A DNA stretch of 64,000 bases from positions 310,001 to 374,000 of the forward strand of contig NZ_UTIQ01000084.1 in assembly GCF_900582625.1 (NCBI RefSeq). Reading direction: 5' to 3'. The position numbers and the translations under genes were made by a program. This DNA is from Pseudomonas viridiflava. Lineage in GTDB: Bacteria; Pseudomonadota; Gammaproteobacteria; Pseudomonadales; Pseudomonadaceae. Positions 54,767-64,000 of the stretch are shown here, piece by piece. The notes beneath the pieces are model-generated. The model did no database searches and was not told where the DNA came from. It was given only the letters and a program-made list of their open reading frames with translations. Position 1 is the stretch's first letter. Every line of letters begins with the position of its first letter.

Positions 54767-55750
54767 ATGAACACTGGTTTCACCCCGGCCTGGTGGTTGC
54801 CCAACCCGCATCTGCAAACCTTGTGGAATTCGCTGTGTCGCAAGCCGCCTGCGCTTGAGCGTCAGCGCGAGCGGCTGTGGCTGGAGGATGGCGATTTCCT
54901 GGACCTGGACTGGCACGGCCCGCACGAAGCCGATGCGCCGTTGGTGCTGGTGCTGCATGGCCTGACGGGTTCATCGAGTTCGCTGTACGTGCTCGGTCTG
55001 CAACAAAACCTGGCCGCCCAAGGCTGGGCGAGTGTGGCGCTGAACTGGCGCGGTTGTTCCGGCGAGCCCAACTTATTGCCGCGCGGCTATCACTCCGGCG
55101 CCAGCGAAGACCTGGCCGAAACCATCCGCCACCTGCGCGCCAAGCGTCCCATGGCACCGCTGTATGCCGCCGGCTATTCGTTGGGCGGCAACGTGCTGCT
55201 CAAGTACCTGGGCGAAAGCGGCGCCGACAGCCATCTGCAAGGTGCGGTCGCGGTGTCGGTTCCGTTTCGGTTGGACCAATGCGCTGACCGTATCGGCTTG
55301 GGCTTTTCCAAGGTGTACCAGGCGCACTTCATGCGGGAGATGGTCGCCTACGTGAAGGACAAGCAGCGCCTGTTTGCCCACAAAGGCCAGGCCGATCAGT
55401 TATCGATTCTGGAAAAGCTCGGCCCGCTCACCGACATGCGCACGTTCTGGGATTTCGACGGCCGCGTCACCGCCCCGCTCCACGGTTTCGCCGATGCCGA
55501 CGACTATTACAAGCGCTCCTCGAGCCGCTATTTCCTGGGCCGCATCCAAACGCCGACGCTGCTGATCCAGGCCGCCGACGATCCGTTCGTGTTTCCCCAC
55601 AGCCTGCCCGAAGCGAGCGAATTGGCGAGCTGCGTGCAATTCGAATTGCACGACCATGGTGGGCATGTGGGTTTCGTTCAGGGCTCGTGGCGCCGTCCGG
55701 AGTACTACCTGGAACGGCGCATTCCGCAGTGGCTAACCGCACTCGGTTGA
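54767..55750 (+). CDS. YheT family alpha/beta hydrolase
   Basis: A 327-residue hydrolase that starts right after the rsmD stop. TPAWWLPNPHLQTLW is the YheT signature; the nucleophile is in AAGYSLGGNVLLKYL, preceded by the oxyanion HG of LVLHGLTGSSSS; the aspartate lies in QAADDPFVFP and the histidine in HDHGGHVGFV. Family members are esterases with unknown natural substrate. Ends at a gap shared convergently with the TetR gene. Confidence 0.88.
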   Translation: MNTGFTPAWWLPNPHLQTLWNSLCRKPPALERQRERLWLEDGDFLDLDWHGPHEADAPLVLVLHGLTGSSSSLYVLGLQQNLAAQGWASVALNWRGCSGEPNLLPRGYHSGASEDLAETIRHLRAKRPMAPLYAAGYSLGGNVLLKYLGESGADSHLQGAVAVSVPFRLDQCADRIGLGFSKVYQAHFMREMVAYVKDKQRLFAHKGQADQLSILEKLGPLTDMRTFWDFDGRVTAPLHGFADADDYYKRSSSRYFLGRIQTPTLLIQAADDPFVFPHSLPEASELASCVQFELHDHGGHVGFVQGSWRRPEYYLERRIPQWLTALG

Positions 55751-55753
55751 GGC

Positions 55754-56413
55754 TTACACCACACCATCGAGCGGCACGAACAGGCGCTGTTGCAGCGCAT
55801 CCACCGCCTCACGCGCCTGCGGTGCGATATAGCCACCCTCCAGCGCCAACACTTGATAAATGCCACGGCGCAGCATTTCTTCGCTGAGGTCGCCCATGTC
55901 GCCTCGCGAGGTGCAGAGAAAGCGCACCCACGAGGTCATGATGATCCACGCATTCAGCGTCAGCGCTTCAATCTGCCGTTCGCCCATCACCAGAATCTGC
56001 GCGTCGACAAAGCCCTGATAAATCGCTTTCGCCTGCCCCATGGAGCGCAGCGAAAACTGCTGGTACTGCGCCGCCAGGCCGGTGTCGCTTTCCAGCAAAT
56101 GCTCCAGGTCGCGGTGCAAAAAGCGGTAATGCCACATCGCTGCAAGCAAGGCTTCGAGGTAGAAGGTTTTGTCTTCCACCGTCATCGAACGACCCTCGGG
56201 CGGGCGCAGAAAGGTGTCGACCTGGTGTTCGTACTGGCTGAATAGTTCGGCGATGATCGCCTGCTTATTGCGGAAGTAGTAATACAAATTGCCGGGGGAA
56301 ATCGCCAGATGCGCAGCGATGTGATTGGTCGTCACATTGCGCTCACCCTGCAGATTGAACAGCTCCAGGCTGGCTTGAATGATGCGCTCACGGGTTTTCA
56401 TTGGCGCGGCCAT
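55754..56413 (-). CDS. TetR family transcriptional regulator
   Basis: A 219-residue repressor. The N-terminal helix-turn-helix (RERIIQASLELFNLQGERNVTTNHIAAHLAISPGNLYYYFRNKQ, residues ~8-52) is clear; the C-terminal ligand domain is typical of TetR proteins with fatty acyl or aromatic ligands but gives no specific ligand. It is divergent from the aldehyde dehydrogenase operon and a near-perfect palindrome lies in the operon promoter, so it very likely represses that operon. The stop is three bases from the convergent hydrolase stop. Confidence 0.88.
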   Translation of the reverse strand: MAAPMKTRERIIQASLELFNLQGERNVTTNHIAAHLAISPGNLYYYFRNKQAIIAELFSQYEHQVDTFLRPPEGRSMTVEDKTFYLEALLAAMWHYRFLHRDLEHLLESDTGLAAQYQQFSLRSMGQAKAIYQGFVDAQILVMGERQIEALTLNAWIIMTSWVRFLCTSRGDMGDLSEEMLRRGIYQVLALEGGYIAPQAREAVDALQQRLFVPLDGVV

Positions 56414-56719
56414 GGCGCTCGTACCTCACACACTGTTTCTTAAACAAAAAGCCGTCAGCAACTGCGTCCTGCCTAAACGGTCCAGCTCCCTTGCTGCGCC
56501 AAAGGTACACGCACAAGCGCAGCAATTGTTACTCATCAACACAGCGACTGCGCACCCTAACTTTTCGTTGGGGTGCATCCCAGAGCCCTTCTCGGCATCC
56601 TATTTGACACATTAGAGTAATTGCTCTAAAAATCCAGCGACGTTGTTTTGCGCAACCCTAAACCGACCTTCAAGACGGTTCCGGGTTCTTTTAACTGGAC
56701 TGCCCAGGAGCCTTCGAAA
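56414..56719. other. Divergent control region of the TetR/ALDH module
   Basis: 306 bases without a gene. The plus-strand promoter with a palindromic operator lies at 56604-56632, leaving about 90 bases of leader before the aldehyde dehydrogenase ATG. The TetR promoter should lie on the other side but I could not pick clear hexamers. Confidence 0.6.
56604..56632 (+). promoter_or_regulatory. Promoter with TetR-type operator palindrome
   Basis: TTGACA (56604-56609) is a perfect -35; TAAAAA at 56627-56632 (17-base spacing) or TCTAAA at 56625 can serve as -10. Between them lies TTAGAGTAATTGCTCTAA (56612-56629), symmetric in 16 of 18 positions. A repressor bound there would block both hexamers. 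The divergent TetR protein is the obvious candidate. Confidence 0.7.
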
Positions 56720-58150
56720 ATGGTCGCCGACATTGCTTACCTGCAACACAACCAACAACAAATCGACCAGCTTGATTCATTGTTGCAGCGCCAGCGCGAA
56801 GCGTTCCGCGCCAACCCCATGCCCGAAGCCGGGCAGCGCATTCAGTGGCTCAACAGCTTGTGCGACCTGCTGCTGAAAGAGAAAGACACGCTGGTTCAGG
56901 CCATCTCCCAAGACTTCAGCAACCGCGCCGCCGAGGAAACCCTGCTGGCCGAGGTGATGCCCAGCGTGCACGGCATCCACTACGCCACCAAGCGCATCAA
57001 AAAATGGATGAGGCCGTCGCGCCGTTCGGTCGGTTCGGCCTTTCAGCCGGCCAGTGCGAAAGTGATTTATCAGCCGCTGGGCGTGGTCGGCGTGATCGTG
57101 CCGTGGAACTACCCGCTATTCCTGGCGATGGGCCCGCTGGTTGGCGCCCTGGCGGCTGGCAATCGGGTGATGATCAAAATGAGCGAATCCACCCCGATAA
57201 CTTCGCAGCTGATCAAAGACCTGCTGGCCCGCATCTTCCCCGAAGACCTGGTGTGCGTCGTGCTCGGTGAAGCCGAGGTCGGCATGGCCTTCTCGAAACT
57301 GCCCTTCGACCATTTGCTGTTCACCGGCGCTACCAGCATCGGCAAGCACGTGATGCGCGCAGCAGCGGAAAACCTCGTTCCAGTCACCTTGGAACTGGGC
57401 GGCAAATCGCCTGCCATCGTGTCTGCGGATGTACCGTTGAGCGACGCTGCCGAACGCATCGCCTTTGGCAAAACCATGAACGCCGGGCAAACCTGCGTGG
57501 CGCCGGATTACGTGTTGGTGCCCAAAGATCGCGTGGAAGGGTTCGTCGAGGCGTACCGCAAAACCGTGCAGAGCTTCTACCCCAGCCTCAAAGACAACGC
57601 CGACTACACCGCCATCATTAACGACCGACAGTTGAACCGCCTCAAAGGGCTGCTCACCGACGCGGAAAGCAAGGGCGCCACACTCATACCGTTGTTCCCG
57701 GAAGGCCAGGGCCGGCGTATGGCGCAAACCGTGGTGTTGAACGTGAACGACGACATGAAGCTGATGCAGGACGAAATCTTCGGCCCGCTGCTGCCCATCG
57801 TGCCGTACGACCGCCTCGAAGACGCTTTCACCTACATCAACGACCGTCCGCGCCCACTGGCCCTCTATTACTTTGGCTACAACAAGGCCGAACAAAAACG
57901 CGTGCTGCATGAAACCCACGCTGGCGGCGTATGCCTGAACGACACCTTGCTGCACGTGGCCCAGGACGACATGCCATTCGGCGGCGTCGGCCCCTCCGGC
58001 ATGGGCCATTACCATGGCCACGAAGGCTTTTTGACCTTCTCCAAGGCCAAGGGCGTGTTTATCAAACAGCGCTTCAACGCCTCGAAAGTGATCTACCCGC
58101 CTTACGGCAAAGCCCTGCAGAAACTGGTGCTGAAACTGTTCATCCGCTAA
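56720..58150 (+). CDS. Aldehyde dehydrogenase (coniferyl/fatty aldehyde type)
   Basis: A 476-residue NAD(P)-dependent aldehyde dehydrogenase oxidising aldehydes to acids. VIVPWNYPLFLAMGPL, the general-base glutamate E225 in VTLELGGKSP and the nucleophile C259 in NAGQTCVAPDYVLV are present. The length and the C-terminal ALQKLVLKLFIR resemble the coniferyl aldehyde dehydrogenase / membrane-associated fatty aldehyde group rather than the ~495-residue betaine type. The ATG at 56720 follows AGGAG. It is first in an operon with a Tat lipoprotein and a GMC oxidoreductase, suggesting it handles the aldehyde that they make. Confidence 0.88.
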   Translation: MVADIAYLQHNQQQIDQLDSLLQRQREAFRANPMPEAGQRIQWLNSLCDLLLKEKDTLVQAISQDFSNRAAEETLLAEVMPSVHGIHYATKRIKKWMRPSRRSVGSAFQPASAKVIYQPLGVVGVIVPWNYPLFLAMGPLVGALAAGNRVMIKMSESTPITSQLIKDLLARIFPEDLVCVVLGEAEVGMAFSKLPFDHLLFTGATSIGKHVMRAAAENLVPVTLELGGKSPAIVSADVPLSDAAERIAFGKTMNAGQTCVAPDYVLVPKDRVEGFVEAYRKTVQSFYPSLKDNADYTAIINDRQLNRLKGLLTDAESKGATLIPLFPEGQGRRMAQTVVLNVNDDMKLMQDEIFGPLLPIVPYDRLEDAFTYINDRPRPLALYYFGYNKAEQKRVLHETHAGGVCLNDTLLHVAQDDMPFGGVGPSGMGHYHGHEGFLTFSKAKGVFIKQRFNASKVIYPPYGKALQKLVLKLFIR

Positions 58151-58230
58151 ACCAAGCTGAGCTTGCGGCGCCCGGTTCAGCCTGCCGGAGCGCCGTTTTA
58201 AAACGCGCTAGCGCGAGGTCAATAATAAAA

Positions 58231-58776
58231 ATGAATGACTCGGTAATCGCTACACCTGGCCTGTCCCGTCGCGGCCTGCTGAAAGTTGGCCTGATGGGCT
58301 CAGCTTTTCTCGCCACGGCCGGGCTTACCGCCACCTTGAGTGGCTGCTCGGCCAGCACGCCCGCCAACGGCTTCGCCATCTTGCGCGAGTCCGACCTGCC
58401 GTTCTTGAACGCGCTGATTCCGGTGATGTTGACCGGGGCCGTGCCCCCGGAGCAGATGCCGGGCGCCGTGAACGGCACGCTGCAAAACCTCGACTACAGT
58501 CTCAATCGCCTGTCCCCGGAAATGCTCAAGCTCACCGTGCAACTGTTCGACGTGCTGGCCATGGCGGTTACCCGTGGCCCGCTCACCGGCATTTGGGGCA
58601 GTTGGGAAAACGCCAGCAGCGACGATGTTCGCCACTTCCTCGACCGCTGGCAGAACAGTTCCCTCAGCCTGCTGCGCATGGGCTACGCCTCGCTGTTGCA
58701 GCTGGTGATGATGGCCTGGTACGGCCGCACAGAGTCGTGGGCGCATTGCGGTTATCCCGGCCCGCCCAAGGTCTGA
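58231..58776 (+). CDS. Tat-signal, lipobox-containing small subunit candidate
   Basis: A 181-residue protein. The N-terminus has a twin-arginine motif (LSRRGLLKVG, around residue 13), a hydrophobic stretch and a lipobox-like LSGC near residue 38, predicting Tat export and lipid anchoring. The remainder (~45-181) is helical with no motif I recognise by eye; its place directly before a GMC flavoprotein recalls the small Tat subunit of membrane-bound gluconate/sugar dehydrogenases. It may carry the GMC protein out and anchor it, but that is inference. The ribosome site is poor. Confidence 0.75.
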   Translation: MNDSVIATPGLSRRGLLKVGLMGSAFLATAGLTATLSGCSASTPANGFAILRESDLPFLNALIPVMLTGAVPPEQMPGAVNGTLQNLDYSLNRLSPEMLKLTVQLFDVLAMAVTRGPLTGIWGSWENASSDDVRHFLDRWQNSSLSLLRMGYASLLQLVMMAWYGRTESWAHCGYPGPPKV

Positions 58777-58837
58777 GCCGCGCCGCATGACCTTCTACTA
58801 AAAGAACCGACCGAAGACTTAACCGAGAACCGCCTGC

Positions 58838-60433
58838 ATGCCCGTACCCGATCTGTTTGCCGAAGGCCTGAGCCGCGGCTGGAAAACCTATAACGGCTCG
58901 CGCCTGGAACAGGACCTGACCCTGGAAGCCGACGTGGCCATCGTTGGCACCGGCGCGGGCGGCGGCACCACGGCCGAGATTCTCAGCGCGGCCGGTTACA
59001 AGGTGCTGCTGATTGAAGAAGGCCCGCTGAAAACCAGCAGCGACTTCAAAATGCAGGAGGCCGAGGCCTACCCGGCGCTGTATCAGGAAGGCATCGGGCG
59101 CATGAGCAAAGACGGCGCCATCACCATCATGCAAGGCCGAGCGGTGGGCGGCACCACGCTGGTGAACTGGACGTCGAGCTTTCGCACACCCGAGCCGACC
59201 CTCGAGCACTGGGCCAAAGAGCACAACGTCAAAGGCCATAGCGCAGCCGAGATGGCGCCCTGGTTTGAAAAAATGGAACAACGCCTCGGTGTGGCGCCCT
59301 GGATCATGCCGCCCAATGCCAACAACGACGTGCTGCGCGCCGGCTGCGAGAAGCTCGGTTATCACTGGAAAGTCATTCCCCGCAACGTGCGCGGCTGCTG
59401 GAACCTCGGCTACTGCGGCATGGGCTGCCCAACCAATGCTAAGCAATCGATGCTAGTCACCACCATTCCGGCCACGTTGGAAAAGGGCGGCGAATTGCTC
59501 TATTTGGCGCGCGCCGACAAGTTGCTGATCGAGGGCGACAAGGTCACCGGCATTCAATGCCAAGCCATGGATGACCGTTGCGTGGCGCCCACGGGCCGCA
59601 CCATTACGGTCAAAGCCAAGCATTACATTCTGTCCGGCGGCGGCATCAACACGCCGGCCATTCTGCTGCGCTCCAACGCGCCCGACCCGCACAACCGCGC
59701 GGGCAAACGCACCTTTATTCATGTGGTGAACTTCTCCGCCGCGCAGTTCGACCAGGTGGTGAACCCGTTTTACGGCGCGCCACAGTCTATTTATTCCGAC
59801 CACTTCCAGTGGGACGACGGCACCACCGGGCGCATGTCGTTCAAGCTCGAAGTGCCGCCCATGCAACCGGCGCTCACCGCCACGCTGCTCGGGCGCTTCG
59901 GCATCGACAACGCCATGCGCATGGAGCAACTGCCGCACACCAACGCCATGCTCGCTTTGCTGCGCGACGGTTTCCATCCGGACAGCGCCACTGGCACGGT
60001 AGAGCTGCGCAGCGACGGCAGCCCCGTGCTCGATTACCCGATGACCGATTACACCTGGGACGGCATTCGCCGCGCCTTCCACACCATGGCCGACATCCAG
60101 TTCGCGGCCGGGGCGAAAAGCGTGCTGCCGCTGCACGCCGACGCCGACTACGTAAAAACCATCGGTGAGGCTAAAACCCTGATCGACGGCTTGAGCATGG
60201 AGATCTACCGCACCCGCCTGGGCAGCGCCCACGTGATGGGCGGTTGCGCCATGGGCGAAGACCCGACGCAGGCGGTCACCGACAGCCTCGGACGTCATCA
60301 CCAACTGCGCAACTTGTCGATTCACGACGGTTCGCTGTTCCCCACCAGCATTGGCGCGAACCCGCAATTGTCGGTGTACGGCCTCACGGCGCAACTCGCC
60401 ACGCAATTGGCTGATCGCCTGAAAAGCGCATGA
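58838..60433 (+). CDS. GMC family FAD-dependent oxidoreductase
   Basis: A 531-residue flavoprotein. The FAD Rossmann motif is VAIVGTGAGGGTTAEILSAAG at ~residue 32; GRAVGGTTLVNW, SGGGINTPAILLRSNA and the C-terminal catalytic region (GSAHVMGGCAMG, then NLSIHDGSLFPTSIGANPQLSVYGL) are GMC hallmarks. It should oxidise an alcohol to an aldehyde or ketone, passing electrons to a quinone or cytochrome. No signal peptide is present, whereas the protein encoded just upstream has a Tat lipoprotein signal, suggesting co-export. A cysteine cluster near residue 190 (CWNLGYCGMGC) is seen as in other GMC dehydrogenases. Confidence 0.9.
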   Translation: MPVPDLFAEGLSRGWKTYNGSRLEQDLTLEADVAIVGTGAGGGTTAEILSAAGYKVLLIEEGPLKTSSDFKMQEAEAYPALYQEGIGRMSKDGAITIMQGRAVGGTTLVNWTSSFRTPEPTLEHWAKEHNVKGHSAAEMAPWFEKMEQRLGVAPWIMPPNANNDVLRAGCEKLGYHWKVIPRNVRGCWNLGYCGMGCPTNAKQSMLVTTIPATLEKGGELLYLARADKLLIEGDKVTGIQCQAMDDRCVAPTGRTITVKAKHYILSGGGINTPAILLRSNAPDPHNRAGKRTFIHVVNFSAAQFDQVVNPFYGAPQSIYSDHFQWDDGTTGRMSFKLEVPPMQPALTATLLGRFGIDNAMRMEQLPHTNAMLALLRDGFHPDSATGTVELRSDGSPVLDYPMTDYTWDGIRRAFHTMADIQFAAGAKSVLPLHADADYVKTIGEAKTLIDGLSMEIYRTRLGSAHVMGGCAMGEDPTQAVTDSLGRHHQLRNLSIHDGSLFPTSIGANPQLSVYGLTAQLATQLADRLKSA

Positions 60434-60438
60434 GACTA

Positions 60439-61439
<1,001 letters not shown>

Positions 61440-61443
61440 CGCC

Positions 61444-63156
61444 ATGCACCACTGCCGCCGACTCAGCACCTTCACAAGCAAGGCTGTTTTGGCGGCCTGG
61501 CTGCTTCTTGTCGTATTCAGCGCCAGCGCGGCGCCGCTGCCCAATCAGGCAGCCATCTCCAGCGCGCACCCTGCTGCAACCATCGCCGGCCTCGAAACAC
61601 TGGCCGCCGGCGGCAACGCCTTTGACGCTGCCATCGCCGTCAGCGCCGCATTGGCGGTGGTTGAGCCTTACAGCTCGGGCTTGGGCGGCGGCGGTTTCTT
61701 TCTGTTGCGCCAAGCCGGCGACCAACCCCAGTACCGCTTCCTCGACGCCCGTGAGCGCGCGCCGCTTGCTGCCCATGCCGACCTGTACAAGCGTGACGGC
61801 AAAATAGACCCGAAGCTGTCTCTCGACGGCAGCCTCGCCGCCGCGATTCCCGGCTTACCCGCCGCCCTCGTGGAGCTGGCGCGCAAATACGGCCGCCTGC
61901 CACTGATGGATTCGCTGGCCCCGGCCATTCGCTTGGCCCGTGACGGTTTCTCCATCGACCCCGTGTACCGTGAACGCGCCCAGTGGCGGTTGTCGGCGCT
62001 GCGCGACAACCCGGAAACGGCGCGGCTATTTCTCGACGAAAAGGGTGAGATCCCCGAAGCGCTCGCCCTGCTGCGCCAACCGGAGCTGGCCAACACACTT
62101 GAGCGGCTTGGCCGCTACGGCAAACCCGGCTTCTATAGCGGCGAAACGGCGCAACAATTGGTCGACGGTGTCCGCGCCGCTGGCGGCATCTGGACGCTTG
62201 CCGACCTTGAGCAATACGAGGTGGTGGAGCGCCAGCCGCTGCGTTATCCGTTACAGGATGGCCGCGAGCTGATCAGCGCCCCGCCACCGTCGGCCGGTGG
62301 TATTGCGTTGGCGCAAAGCCTGGCGATGCTGCAGCAGCTGCCGTGGCGCGAGGCCGACAAACTGCAGCGCGCGCACTATGTGATTGAAGTGCTGCGCCGC
62401 GCCTATCGGGATCGCGGTCTGTTGGGCGACCCGGACTTTATCGCCAACCCCGTCGCCAAGCTGCTCGACCCCGCTTACTTGAAGCAGCTGGCCAGCGGCA
62501 TCGACCCGCAAAAAGCCACCCCCAGCAGCGCCCTGCCGCCGTCGCCCGCCTGGAAAGAAGGCAACCACACCACGCACTTTGTGGTGCTGGATGCTGCGGG
62601 CAACGCGGTGTCCGCCACGCTGTCGGTGAACCTGCCCTTCGGCGCGGCCTTCACCCCGCCAGGCACTGGCGTGTTGCTCAATGACGAAATGGACGACTTC
62701 GCCGCCAACGTGCAAGGCGCCAACGCCTATGGTCTGAGCGGCAGCCAGGCGAATGCCGTCGCCGCCGGCAAGCGACCGCTGTCGAGCATGAGCCCAAGCT
62801 TTATCGAAAGCCCCACGCAATTCAGCGCATTCGGCACACCGGGCGGCAGCCGCATTCCGAGCATGGTGCTACTGGCGATGCTGCAATACCTCGACGGCCA
62901 ACCGGTGGCGAGCTGGCCTGCGGCCCCGCGTTATCACCACCAGTACCTGCCCGACGTGGTCGAGTACGAACCCAACGCCTTCACGGCCGCCGAACTCGAC
63001 GCCCTGCAAGCGCGCGGCTACACGCCCAAACCGGTTGCGCGGCCCTATGGCAACCAGCAAGTGCTGCTGTGGAATAAAGACAGCCGCACGGTGGAAGCGG
63101 CGAGCGACCCTCGCGGCATTGGCCAGGCGAAGTTGTCGATGGGCGCCAAGCCCTAG
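61444..63156 (+). CDS. ggt: Gamma-glutamyltransferase
   Basis: A 570-residue N-terminal nucleophile hydrolase that is exported and self-cleaved. A signal peptide ends near residue 32 (LLLVVFSASAAP). The autoprocessing/nucleophile Thr376 lies in EGNHTTHFVVLDAAGNAVSAT; MSPSFIESPTQFSAFGTPGGSRIP provides substrate residues. It degrades extracellular or periplasmic glutathione. The ATG is four bases after the ferredoxin stop, and a strong terminator follows. Confidence 0.94.
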   Translation: MHHCRRLSTFTSKAVLAAWLLLVVFSASAAPLPNQAAISSAHPAATIAGLETLAAGGNAFDAAIAVSAALAVVEPYSSGLGGGGFFLLRQAGDQPQYRFLDARERAPLAAHADLYKRDGKIDPKLSLDGSLAAAIPGLPAALVELARKYGRLPLMDSLAPAIRLARDGFSIDPVYRERAQWRLSALRDNPETARLFLDEKGEIPEALALLRQPELANTLERLGRYGKPGFYSGETAQQLVDGVRAAGGIWTLADLEQYEVVERQPLRYPLQDGRELISAPPPSAGGIALAQSLAMLQQLPWREADKLQRAHYVIEVLRRAYRDRGLLGDPDFIANPVAKLLDPAYLKQLASGIDPQKATPSSALPPSPAWKEGNHTTHFVVLDAAGNAVSATLSVNLPFGAAFTPPGTGVLLNDEMDDFAANVQGANAYGLSGSQANAVAAGKRPLSSMSPSFIESPTQFSAFGTPGGSRIPSMVLLAMLQYLDGQPVASWPAAPRYHHQYLPDVVEYEPNAFTAAELDALQARGYTPKPVARPYGNQQVLLWNKDSRTVEAASDPRGIGQAKLSMGAKP

Positions 63157-63183
63157 CCGCCAGATTCAACAAAACCCGGGCAC

Positions 63184-63215
63184 AAAAAAGCCGGTCACAT
63201 GGACCGGCTTTTTTT
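63184..63215. terminator. Bidirectional intrinsic terminator after ggt
   Basis: AAAAAAGCCGGTC / GACCGGCTTTTTTT surround an ACATG loop, giving T runs on both strands. It ends ggt and the convergent small exported protein gene. Confidence 0.93.
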
Positions 63216-63235
63216 ATGTCGCCGAGCGAGGCGGG

Positions 63236-63586
63236 TTATTGCTGCTCAGGACGCTTGTAACCGCTTTCGGTGCAGCCCAGGCAGCGCACGAAGGCTTCAC
63301 GGCCCGGATCAACCACCAGCGCCTTGCCGGCTTCGCCGACGTTACCGCCAGCGGCAGTGAACGGCAGGCTGATAACGAAGGCGCCGGCGCCGATGATGGT
63401 GGCGGCGATCAGCAACGGACGCGCAACGATCAGGTCGCCCATCATCGCCCAGGCAGGTGGCGCCTGAACGTCATAAGCAGGGTCGCCGCTCTGGTTGCTA
63501 GGACCCGACCCATTTGCCATCACCGGCAGTGCCAGGAAGCCAGTGGTCAGCGCCAGGACGACAGCGGTTGAGCGGAACAGGTTCAT
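63236..63586 (-). CDS. Small exported/membrane protein, conserved hypothetical
   Basis: A 116-residue protein with an N-terminal signal peptide ([23 protein letters not shown], cleavage before NGSG), one internal hydrophobic helix (~52-75, [22 protein letters not shown]) and a Cys-x-x-Cys near the C-terminus (RCLGCTES). No family function is known to me; homologues sit between ggt and mutM in other pseudomonads and are sometimes mislabelled as transporters. The 206 bases up to mutM hold its promoter, which I could not define. Confidence 0.75.
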   Translation of the reverse strand: MNLFRSTAVVLALTTGFLALPVMANGSGPSNQSGDPAYDVQAPPAWAMMGDLIVARPLLIAATIIGAGAFVISLPFTAAGGNVGEAGKALVVDPGREAFVRCLGCTESGYKRPEQQ

Positions 63587-63792
63587 GAGTGCGGTCCTTC
63601 ATCGATTCAAAGTGCGGTGGCTGTAACTATAACAGCGCCCCGGAAATTGTCAGCGTGACGGCCGTCAAGCGCTGGAGATCGCATTCTGCGGGTTTTACAG
63701 GGCAATTGGCGAGCGAAAAACCGCCTGTAACTGTGCGCTTACACACGCCCTGCAAACAGCGCGCTCAAGCACGCTGCTTTTTCACCGTTGTA

Positions 63793-64000
63793 TCAGCGCT
63801 GACACCGTGGGCAGTACACGCTGGCGCGCTGTCCGAGTTTCACTTCACGCAACGTGGTGCCGCAGGTTTTGCAGAACTCGCCGCCGCGCCCGTAAGCGAA
63901 CAATTCCTGCTGGAAATAACCCGGCTGACCGTCACCGCCGACGAAGTCGCGCAGGGTGGTGCCGCCGCGCTCGATGGCGTGGGCCAGGATGCGTTTGATC
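63793..64000 (-). CDS. mutM: 3' end of MutM (Fpg), formamidopyrimidine-DNA glycosylase
   Basis: Only the last 68 codons are in the window; the rest runs off the right edge. The visible part has the DNA-contacting [18 protein letters not shown] and the C-terminal zinc finger [27 protein letters not shown], four cysteines included. MutM removes 8-oxoguanine from DNA. Confidence 0.95.
   Translation of the reverse strand, partial: IKRILAHAIERGGTTLRDFVGGDGQPGYFQQELFAYGRGGEFCKTCGTTLREVKLGQRASVYCPRCQR

Overview
The window looks like chromosomal DNA of a Pseudomonas-type gammaproteobacterium. The gene order chpC-chpB-chpA-pilK-pilJ-pilI-pilH-pilG / gshB-tonB-yqgE-ruvX-pyrR-pyrB-pyrC' / pilU-pilT / yggS-proC-yggT / metX-metW-rdgB-hemW / trmB-thiG-thiS / mtgA-rpoH-ftsX-ftsE-ftsY / M16 pair-rsmD / TetR-ALDH-GMC-coaD-fdx-ggt-mutM is, from memory, the order of one continuous region of the P. 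aeruginosa chromosome read backwards. The core is G+C rich. A REP-type doublet of the kind common in fluorescens/putida-group pseudomonads is present at 34.19 kb.

Layout. 1-14 kb (minus strand): the Pil-Chp chemosensory operon for type IV pilus twitching and surface sensing, from pilG down to chpC, including a 2589-residue ChpA kinase. 14.2-20.2 kb (plus): glutathione synthetase, a TonB-like protein, yqgE-ruvX, and a pyrimidine cluster with a metal-ligand-less dihydroorotase-like subunit. 20.3-26.3 kb: a TM2 membrane protein, an NlpC/P60 hydrolase, the twitching ATPases PilU and PilT (minus), then yggS-proC-yggT (plus). 26.5-34.2 kb (plus): a dynamin-like GTPase, a small gene plus a zeta-toxin-like gene broken by an in-frame stop, methionine genes metX-metW, rdgB, hemW and small conserved genes. 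34.3-38.1 kb (minus): a DUF1329 protein, trmB, thiG, thiS and a DUF423 protein.

38.2-45.3 kb (minus) is the accessory part: a chaperone-usher fimbrial operon (major subunit, minor subunit, chaperone, usher and two tandem paralogous ~425-residue adhesin-like proteins). It is visibly more A/T rich than its flanks and lies between otherwise syntenic core genes. 45.7-54.8 kb: mtgA (plus), then rpoH and ftsEXY (minus), then a catalytic/non-catalytic M16 peptidase pair, rsmD and a YheT-type hydrolase (plus). 55.7-60.4 kb: a TetR regulator divergent from an aldehyde dehydrogenase, a Tat-signal lipoprotein and a GMC flavoprotein, apparently an alcohol-to-acid oxidation module with a clear operator-like palindrome between its -35 and -10. 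60.5-64 kb: coaD, ferredoxin, ggt, a small exported protein and the 3' end of mutM.

Most of the window is well-known core genome. The parts most worth a second look are the fimbrial operon with its duplicated adhesins, the TetR/ALDH/Tat-lipoprotein/GMC module, the broken zeta-toxin locus with its palindromic promoter, and several non-coding palindromes. I saw no tRNA, rRNA, CRISPR array, transposase or prophage gene.
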